Below are positions 58,091 through 64,000 of a DNA stretch of 64,000 nt, in pieces (positions within the stretch are counted from its first letter, which is position 1; every line of letters begins with the position of its first letter). The stretch comes from Eriocheir sinensis (Eukaryota > Arthropoda > Malacostraca > Decapoda > Varunidae), in NCBI RefSeq assembly GCF_024679095.1, contig NC_066567.1:11150719-11214718 (forward strand), in the 5' to 3' direction. Under the pieces are notes generated by a model that did no database searches, was not told the origin of the DNA, and saw nothing but the letters and a program-made list of their open reading frames with translations. Both the position numbers and the translations under genes were made by a program.

Positions 58091-58311
58091 TTTAAGAGAG
58101 CATGCTGAACTACCCTCTGGTGTTGATGAGACAATAGAGAAACGGAAAGTGAGTACATGGGAGGGTCTTTAGTAGGCTTGTAGCACCCCTTCAACTCCAG
58201 CACATACCTCACCAGGAGTGCCTGATGCCCATTTCAGTAGGTGTCTTCCTCCACACTTGTGAACATTCTGCGTGTATATACAGTAAATACACTAGCCCTG
58301 CTGCCACTAAC
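58091..58311. other. Intron sequence after HEATR1 donor, no gene recognised
   Basis: Short stretch between B3 and the exon donor. A weak reading frame may be decayed B3 5' sequence. Confidence 0.35.
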
Positions 58312-58474
58312 CTTTATAAGAGCTTCCATGAGTGAGAAGGTGAGGGTGGGAGCCAGGCGTGTCTTGCTGGCCAGGGTTGACAGCAGCAGGTAACAGCCAC
58401 TTACAAGCTGCTCCTGGCTTGACGCAAGGCAGTGTGGCAAGCTCTTGGCCATGCTGGAAAGGTGCTCCTCTCTC

Positions 58475-58476
<2 letters not shown>
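58312..58476 (-). CDS. HEATR1: HEATR1 exon (most 5' exon in window)
   Basis: The 165-nt exon (55 codons, phase 0 at both ends) encodes VREEHLSSMAKSLPHCLASS, QEQLVSGCYLLLSTLASKTR, LAPTLTFSLMEALIK. The donor is CTTATAAAG|GTTAGT. The acceptor is CTCTCAACCCAG preceded directly by a CT microsatellite. The human stretch as remembered (KGLKSSLPDYRAATYMIICQ, then the VNSLASQIIKTLTK helix) matches in helix pattern. No further upstream exon was recognised between here and the window end. Confidence 0.83.

Positions 58477-58484
<8 letters not shown>

Positions 58485-58507
<23 letters not shown>
58485..58507. repeat. (GA)n serving as polypyrimidine tract
   Basis: On the coding strand CTCTCTCTCTCTCTCTCTCT lies 9 nt upstream of the exon boundary; no other pyrimidine tract is present. 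Confidence 0.85.
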
Positions 58508-58537
58508 AAATGTTGTTACATAAATCTCATCTCAAGC

Positions 58538-58539
<2 letters not shown>

Positions 58540-58588
<49 letters not shown>
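58540..58588. repeat. (CA)n microsatellite at the 5' edge of A6
   Basis: About 49 bp of CA, immediately followed by the start of element A6 (ATGATGGCGGACTGACACAG). Confidence 0.96.
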
Positions 58589-58590
<2 letters not shown>

Positions 58591-58753
58591 ATGGCGGACT
58601 GACACAGCCGCTCTACAGACGCTGCTGCAAAATTTCATCATAGCTGCGTGGAAACTAAACCCTAGACGTGGATACTAAGGTGGGAGCCGTGCTAGGTTAT
58701 AATCGTGCTGTCCTGAAGAAATAAAGGCTGTTGACAGTGAGTAACACCGAATA

Positions 58754-59930
58754 ATGAGCGAGGAGAGGGCGGGGGCGGCAGCTTGGTCGTCACTGCCGGC
58801 ATTGTTTACACCGCCAAGTAGGGGGGCCAGAACAAAAACAAGGCAAGATTATGAATTTGAGGGTTTCACTGATGACATTGAGAGACCCAGAGACAGAGAC
58901 AGTATGTTAAGAAGGAGGCTCATAGACCTGGAAAGGCAGATGAAGGACATGAGAGATAGAATGGGGACGCTGGAGAGAGGTGGACGTCCTGAAGACAGAG
59001 TAGGAGGTTTGGAAGAATGCATATAATGACCTACACAAGCAGGTAACACTGAACGAGAAAAAGAGAGATGACACTGAGGTTAAAGTCAAGGAAATAAAGG
59101 AAATGCATAAAGTCTGGAAGGAGGAACAGGAAAAGGAGAATGTTAGCTTTAAGAAAATTTTGGAGGAGCAAGTCAAGGCTAAGGATGAAAATTGTGGAGG
59201 AGCAAGTCAAGGCTAAGGATGAAAATTGTGGAGGAGCAAGTCAAGGCTAAGGATGAAAATTGTGGAGGAGCAAGTCAAGGCTAAGGATGAAAATTGTGGA
59301 GGAGCAAGTCAAGGCTAAAGATGAAAATTGTGGAGGAGCAAGTCAAGGCTAAGGATGAAAATTGTGGAGGAGCAAGTCAAGGCTAAGGATGAAAATTGTG
59401 GAGGAGCAAGTCAAGGCTAAGGACGAAGCAATAACTGAAAAGGTGATCAAGGTGATAAAAGAAAAACAGAAACAGTGAGGGACACGGCTGAAAAAAGAAG
59501 TCTGTAATAGTGGTGGGCATTAATGAAGAGCACATGCCAATCAGACATACAAGGGAAAAGAAAGACAGGAAGGCAGTGGAGCAAGTAATTGAAGCAATTC
59601 AGGAAGAAGGTCATGAGCTGGTAGGGGAGATTGAAGAAGTATTCAGGCTTGGAAAGTATGAAGAAGGAGCCCAACGACCAGTAAAAATTAGATTTAGGTC
59701 TCAAGTGGCTGCAGAAGAAGTGCTGGGAAAGTCAAGGAAGTTAGCAAGAACAGAGACCTACAAAAAAGTCTGGGTAAGGAAGGACAGAAGTTTTGAGGAA
59801 AGGAACACGATAAGAAACTTGAAGAATCAAGCCAACGAAAAGAATGAAGGAAGATCAGAAGAGGAAAAGAAAACATTTTTCTGGAGTGATGGACATGGAC
59901 CTAAGGAAGTGGTACAGAAGGGAGGAGGAG
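58754..59930 (+). pseudogene. A6 ORF1-type region: coiled coil, 34-bp repeat expansion, RRM-like domain
   Basis: Starts MSEERAGAAAWSSLPALFTP, with an N-terminal GC-rich part, then a coiled coil (MLRRRLIDLERQMKDMRDRM) and after a frameshift KEIKEMHKVWKEEQEKENVS, FKKILEEQVKAKDE. Eight copies of a 34-bp unit (59163-59427) disrupt the frame. Then KKSVIVVGINEEHMPIRHTR, AVEQVIEAIQEEGHELVGEI, EEVFRLGKYEEGAQRPVKIR, VAAEEVLGKSRKLARTETYK and KVWVRKDRSFEERNTIRNLK, an RRM plus C-terminal domain like L1 ORF1p. It continues without a stop through EEEKKTFFWSDG into the endonuclease. Confidence 0.78.
59163..59427 (+). repeat. 34-bp tandem repeat inside ORF1, eight units
   Basis: GAGGAGCAAGTCAAGGCTAA plus GGATGAAAATTGTG, starting every 34 bp from 59163 to 59401; units are nearly identical. 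Because 34 is not a multiple of 3, the expansion breaks the coiled-coil frame, so it arose after or at loss of function. Confidence 0.95.
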
Positions 59931-62900
59931 ACAGCTTTAAGGTGGCATACACTAATGTGAACGGGTTAATATCGTCAATGGTAGAAATAGGAGATTACCT
60001 GAGTAAGGAAAACCAATGTTATGGGGATTACGGAAACAAAATTGACTGGTAGTATAGATGCATTTAACATAGGGGATGGTAAATATAATGTATGGATGAG
60101 AAATAGAGAAAATAAACAAGGAGTGATGCTATTGTTGAAAAAAGAATGGACAGTGGAGGGTGTCACCTATGGCGAAGGGGAAGCGGAGGTCTTGAGTGTG
60201 GGAATAAGACTGCAAAGGGGAGGATGCAGAAATATCGTAGTGGTGTTTGTCCCTCCAAAAACCAATTCATGGACAGAAGAATTGTACAAGAAGAAGCTGG
60301 AAGACACATTGGATTGACTAAGGAGATTGCTGGAGGAGAAGGATAAGATTCTGATAATGGGAGATTTTAATTGTAAGGAAGTGTCATGGGAAAACTGGTC
60401 AACGGAAGGAAGTGAAGCTTCATGGAGGAACAAGGTTTTGGAATTGGTTATAGATAACGTCCTCACACAGTGGGTGGAGGAAAATGCAAGATTCAGAGGA
60501 GAAGACGAACCATCTAGATTGTACTTGATAATCACCAGGGAGCCAGATACCAAAGAGGAGATGAACTGTAAGAGCCCTATAGGGAAGAGCGATCACGTAC
60601 TTATCGAGTACATATTACGAGAAGGAGGTAAAATAATCAGGAATGAGGACTACAGGAGAGAATGGTTTAACTTTAATAAGGCAAATTTTGAACAACTTGG
60701 AAAACATTTTGAGGAAGCACAATGGGATACTTTTTTTGAGGCTGAAAATGTGGAGGAAAAATGGACAATCTTTCTACGGACTTACAACGAAGGAGTGGAA
60801 AAGTGGGTACCAAGGATGAAAGAAGGCCAGAAATCAAGAGAAGAGTGGTACAATAGAAAGTGTGTAGACGCCAAGCAGGATAAGGAGAAGGCATGGAACA
60901 AATGGAGAAAAAATAGGAGGATGGATCTATGGAATGAGTACAAAAGGAAGAGGAATGCTTATGTCAAAGTAAGAAGAGAAGAAAAAAGGAATTTTGAGAA
61001 GAATATTGTAGATAAGTGCAAAGACCAGCCAAAACTGTTGTATAAGTTCATAAATGGAAAACTGAAAAATAGAGATGAGATCCAGAAAGTTAAAGTTAAT
61101 GGTGAAACTTTTGATAGTATAAGTGAAATAGTGGAAGTGATGAATAACTGTTTCCAAACAGTGTTCACAAGGGAGAGTGAGTTTGAAGGTGTAGATGCAG
61201 TGCCGGGGAATAGAGTGGGTCTGGAGAGAATACAAACAGCAGCAGATGAAGTTAGAAAATTACTGGAAGAATTGGATGCGAGGAAATCAGCAGGACCGGA
61301 TGGTATTTCAAATTGGGTGCTAAAAGAGTGTAACCAGCAAATAGCTGAAAAGTTGAGCAACTTGATTAATGTCTCACTAGGACAAGGGAAGGTACCGAGA
61401 GCCTGGAAGAGGGCTAACATCGTCCCAATACATAAAGGAGGAAGTAAGGAAGACCCGTTGAGCTATAGGCCAGTGTCATTAACAAGTGTAGTAGCAAAGA
61501 TGTGTGAGAAAATTATAAAAAATGGATGGGTGGAATATTTAGAAAGCAACAATATATTAACAAACAGTCAATTCGGATTCAGAGGAGGACGGTCTTGTGT
61601 AACTAATCTGATCAACTTCTATTCAAGAGTAATTGATATAATACAGGAAAGGGACGATTAGGATTGCGAATCTGGACTTAAAGAAAGCATTTGATAAAGT
61701 ACCACACAAGCGATTGATATGGAAACTTAATCATGTTGGAGGTCTGGGTGGTTCAACATTGGATTGGATTATAGACTTTTTCACAAATAGAGAAATGAGA
61801 ACAGTAATCAGGAACAATAAATCAAGTTGGATGGAAGTGACCAGTGGAGTCCCCCAAGGATCAGTGATGGCTCCCATTATGTTTGCAATATATATAAATG
61901 ACATGACAGAAGGGGTGACAAGCTATATGAATATGGTTGCTGATGATGCTAAAATAATGAGGGTAGCCAATGAGGAAGACTGTGTAGCCCTTAGTCAGGA
62001 TCTCAATAGAATAAGTGAATGGTCACGCAAATGGGAAATGACATTCAATACAAAGAAGTGCAGTGTGATGGAGTTTGGTAAGAGCACTAGTTTTTTTTTT
62101 TTTTTTTTTTTTTTTTACAGTAGAGGAGACAGTGCAAGGGCGTAAAAAAAAAATATGGAAAAAAAAGCCGGCTACTTACTGCTCCTGAATAGAGTGGCCA
62201 AAAAGAGAAATCAGTTTCGGGAGGAGAGGTGTCCTGATACCCTCCTCTTGAAAGAGTTCAAGTCGAAGGCAGGAGGAAATACAAATGAGGGAAGATTGTT
62301 CCAAAGTTTACCAGCGTGAGGGATGAAAGAGTGAAGATCCTGGTTAACTCTTGCATGAGGGGTTTGGACAGTATAGGGATGAGCTTGATCAGAAAGTCGT
62401 GTGAGGCGAGGCCACAGGAGGGGGGGAGGCATGCAGTTAGCAAGTTCAGAAGAGCAGTCAGCATGAAAATATTGATAGAAGATAGAAAGAGAGGCAACAT
62501 CGCGACGGAATTTAAGAGGTAGAAGACTTTCAGTAAGAGGAGGAGAGCTGATGAGACGAAGAGCCTTAGACTCCACTCTGTCCAGAAGAGCTGTGTGAGT
62601 GGAGCCCCCCCACACGTGAGATGCATACTCCATACGAGGGCGGACAAGGCCCCTGTGCTGGGGAGAAGAACTAGCGGAGACGATACAGAACGCCCAACCT
62701 CGAGGAAGCTGATTTAGCGAGAGAGGAGATGTGAAGTTTCCAGTTAAGATTTTGAGTAAAGGATAGACCGAGGATATTTAGTGTTGAAGAAGGTGACAGC
62801 TGAGTGTTGTCGAAGAATAGGGGATAGGTGTTTGGAAGATTGTGTCGAGTTGATAGGTGGAGAAATTGAGTTTTTGAGGCACTGAAGGACACAAGGTCCT

Positions 62901-63290
62901 TCGGGGAACTACTCTCTGAGTAATGAAAGAATCATGAAAAAACTGAAGAAAAAGATCTGGGAGTGATCATAACAGACAAGTTATCCTTTGGAAAACATAT
63001 AGACCGGATAACTGGGGAAACATACAATCTTCTTAGAAACATAAAAGCAGCATTTACATATTTAGATGAAGAAATGGTGAAGAAACTAATAACATCGATG
63101 ATACGTCCAAGACTGGAATATGCAGCATTAGTGTGGTCACCTTGATTGAAGAAAGAAATTAGAAAGTTGGAAAGAATACAAAGAGCAGTGACTAAATTAC
63201 CAGAAACTCTGAGAGAACATCCTTATGAAGAAAGAAAGACTGGAGAAATTAGGACTAACAACACTGGAAAGAAGAAGAGAGAGAGGGGAC
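59931..63290 (+). pseudogene. A6 endonuclease, reverse transcriptase and C-terminal region
   Basis: EN: FKVAYTNVNGLISSMVEIGD, MGITETKLTGSIDAFNIGDG, VVVFVPPKTNSWTEELYKKK, KILIMGDFNCKEVSWENWST, PSRLYLIITREPD and GKSDHVLIEYILREG, so catalytic GDFN and SDH are kept. A 444-codon open frame (60327-61661) covers EN end, linker (RREEKRNFEKNIVDKCKDQP), LLEELDARKSAGPDGISNWV, WKRANIVPIHKGGSKEDPLS and NSQFGFRGGRSCVTNL. After a small shift: LKKAFDKVPHKRLIWKLNHV, SGVPQGSVMAPIMFAIYIND, MVADDAKIMR (VADD), SEWSRKWEMTFNTKKCSVME. B4 interrupts, then EEKDLGVIITDKLSFGKHID, RPRLEYAALVWSP and RRRERGD. Confidence 0.9.
62091..62905 (-). mobile_element. BS/Jockey-like LINE, copy B4: 5'-truncated insertion with poly-A tail
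   Basis: On the minus strand the C-terminal part of family B (from VSFSASKTQFLHLST at about 62890) runs through LNILGLSFTQNLNWKLHISS, MEYASHVWGGSTHTALLDRV, SIFYQYFHADCSSELANCMP, ARVNQDLHSFIPHAGKLWNN and FKRRVSGHLSSRN to a stop near 62211. A short UTR and 26 A residues (T on the plus strand, 62091-62116) follow. Poly-A tail and 5' truncation are what target-primed reverse transcription leaves. A clear target duplication was not found. Confidence 0.88.
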
Positions 63291-64000
63291 CATAGCTGGG
63301 CACGATAACAGAAAACTTTATTCCCGATAACCGACAACTGATAATGAAAAACCTTATCGGTGATAACCGATATTCGTTAACTGGAGACAAAAATATAGGC
63401 GATAACCGATACCCGATATAAATCCACAATTCCGATAGGCGAAAACGATATTATTGATATTTCAAATAAAAAACATAGATGACTTCAAATTTTCATTATC
63501 TGTATTTTAGAAAACTTACAAAACCTGAAAACCACACGTTGATACGTACCTATGGACGGTAATACTAGAAACGCCTGAGCCGGTGTTGTGTTATTTGGCG
63601 TCCCCACCGTCAATTGTTTACAAACACTGGTCTCTCGTGAACTGCACATGCTCAGACCAGCAAGCGTAGACCTGTACAGTCTCACAAAGCTTTTTAACCG
63701 TAATTAAGAGTTGCCGGAAGGCTGAATCAGACATATAGTACCACTACCACCATCCCCACTGTTTCTAGAACGACACTCTGTACGAGTTGTATTTATATGT
63801 ACACAGTGTCGTTCTAAAAACAGCGAGGATGGTGGTACTGTATGTCTGATTCAGCCTTCCAGCAACTCTTAATGTGTTAAAAAGCTTTGTAAGACTGTAC
63901 AGGGCTATGCTTACTGGTCTGAACATACGCAGTTCACGAGAGACCAGTGTTTGTAAACAAAAGCGCCAGCTTTTGACAATGGGACACCAAATAACATAAC
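63291..64000. mobile_element. hAT-like element start with large palindrome (continues past the window)
   Basis: It begins CATAGCTGGGCACGATAACAG directly after the A6 RRRERGD codons. GATAACCGATA words repeat up to 63425. From 63590 to 63780 and 63800 to 64000 two arms of about 200 bp are inverted copies (GGTCTCTCGTGAACTGC / GCAGTTCACGAGAGACC; CTGAATCAGACATA / TATGTCTGATTCAG). The right end lies outside the window, so class and target duplication are unproven. Confidence 0.6.

Larger units (their letters stand above)
58589..63290 (+). mobile_element. CR1-like LINE, copy A6 (longest 5' end; 3' end cut by hAT-like element)
   Basis: A 5' UTR of about 165 bp begins at the CA microsatellite; the ORF1-type region starts at 58754, followed by EN, RT and C-terminal region up to RRRERGDH (63290). 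It is split by B4 (62091-62905). Frameshifts lie near 59030, 60040, 60315 and 61660, plus a 34-bp tandem expansion. This copy preserves the domain order best. Confidence 0.9.

Overview
This window is eukaryotic nuclear DNA, most likely from a decapod crustacean and probably a crab. The reasons are very long (GA)n, (TA)n and (GT)n microsatellites, several families of non-LTR retrotransposons including a BS/Jockey-type family I associate with crab genomes, tRNA-derived SINEs, many foldback MITEs, and a host gene with small exons and huge introns. There is no bacterial-type operon, CRISPR array or rRNA gene. All family names rest on motifs and remembered homologues; no database search was run.

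One host gene crosses the window on the minus strand. Ten exons between 58476 and 104 read in order as the N-terminal half of HEATR1 (UTP10/BAP28), a HEAT-repeat ribosome-biogenesis factor of the nucleolar small-subunit processome. Exon phases agree at every junction, except that the last one needs a donor 2 nt downstream of the best-looking one. The first exons lie to the right of the window and the C-terminal half to the left. About 1.9 kb of coding sequence is spread over 58 kb; introns range from 178 bp to about 13 kb.

The introns are filled with mobile DNA in layers. (1) A CR1-like family (called A) is present as A1 (+, 0.9-5.1 kb), A2 (-, 20.6-23.5 kb), A3, A5 and A4 (-, chained head to tail, 30.0-35.0 kb, with an EN fragment at 37.2-37.5 kb) and A6 (+, 58.6-63.3 kb). 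Its 3' ends run into (AC)n, and at least four copies touch AC/GT microsatellites. (2) A BS/Jockey-like family (B) has fragments at 19.5-20.6, 44.0-47.65, 57.0-58.1 and 62.1-62.9 kb. (3) There are single fragments of other LINEs: an L2/CR1-like piece at 5.9-6.7 kb, a CFDP2/RTE-like piece at 10.3-12.0 kb, and short remnants at 0.4, 14.5 and 28.9 kb. (4) DNA transposons and MITEs are grouped by target duplication: TA with CAGT or CAGG ends (8.3, 15.4, 16.4, 23.6, 26.5, 35.1, 54.6 kb); TTAA with CCCTT ends, piggyBac type (1.7, 5.6, 37, 44.4, 51.3, 55.4 kb); TAA, PIF/Harbinger type (25.7 kb); hAT-like (63.3 kb); MULE-like (47.7-50.6 kb); and a Tigger/CENP-B-like fragment (53.6 kb). (5) Minisatellites of 22, 31, 34, 35 and 47 bp occur, at least three of them inside transposons.

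The most unusual signals are: the AC-microsatellite junctions and head-to-tail chain of family A; an apparent single reading frame joining its ORF1-type region to its endonuclease; unit-to-unit variation confined almost entirely to CpG sites in two minisatellites and mostly to CpG in a third; a head-to-head foldback made of two tRNA-like SINE heads with a 10-bp target duplication; and CT microsatellites placed at several HEATR1 splice sites.
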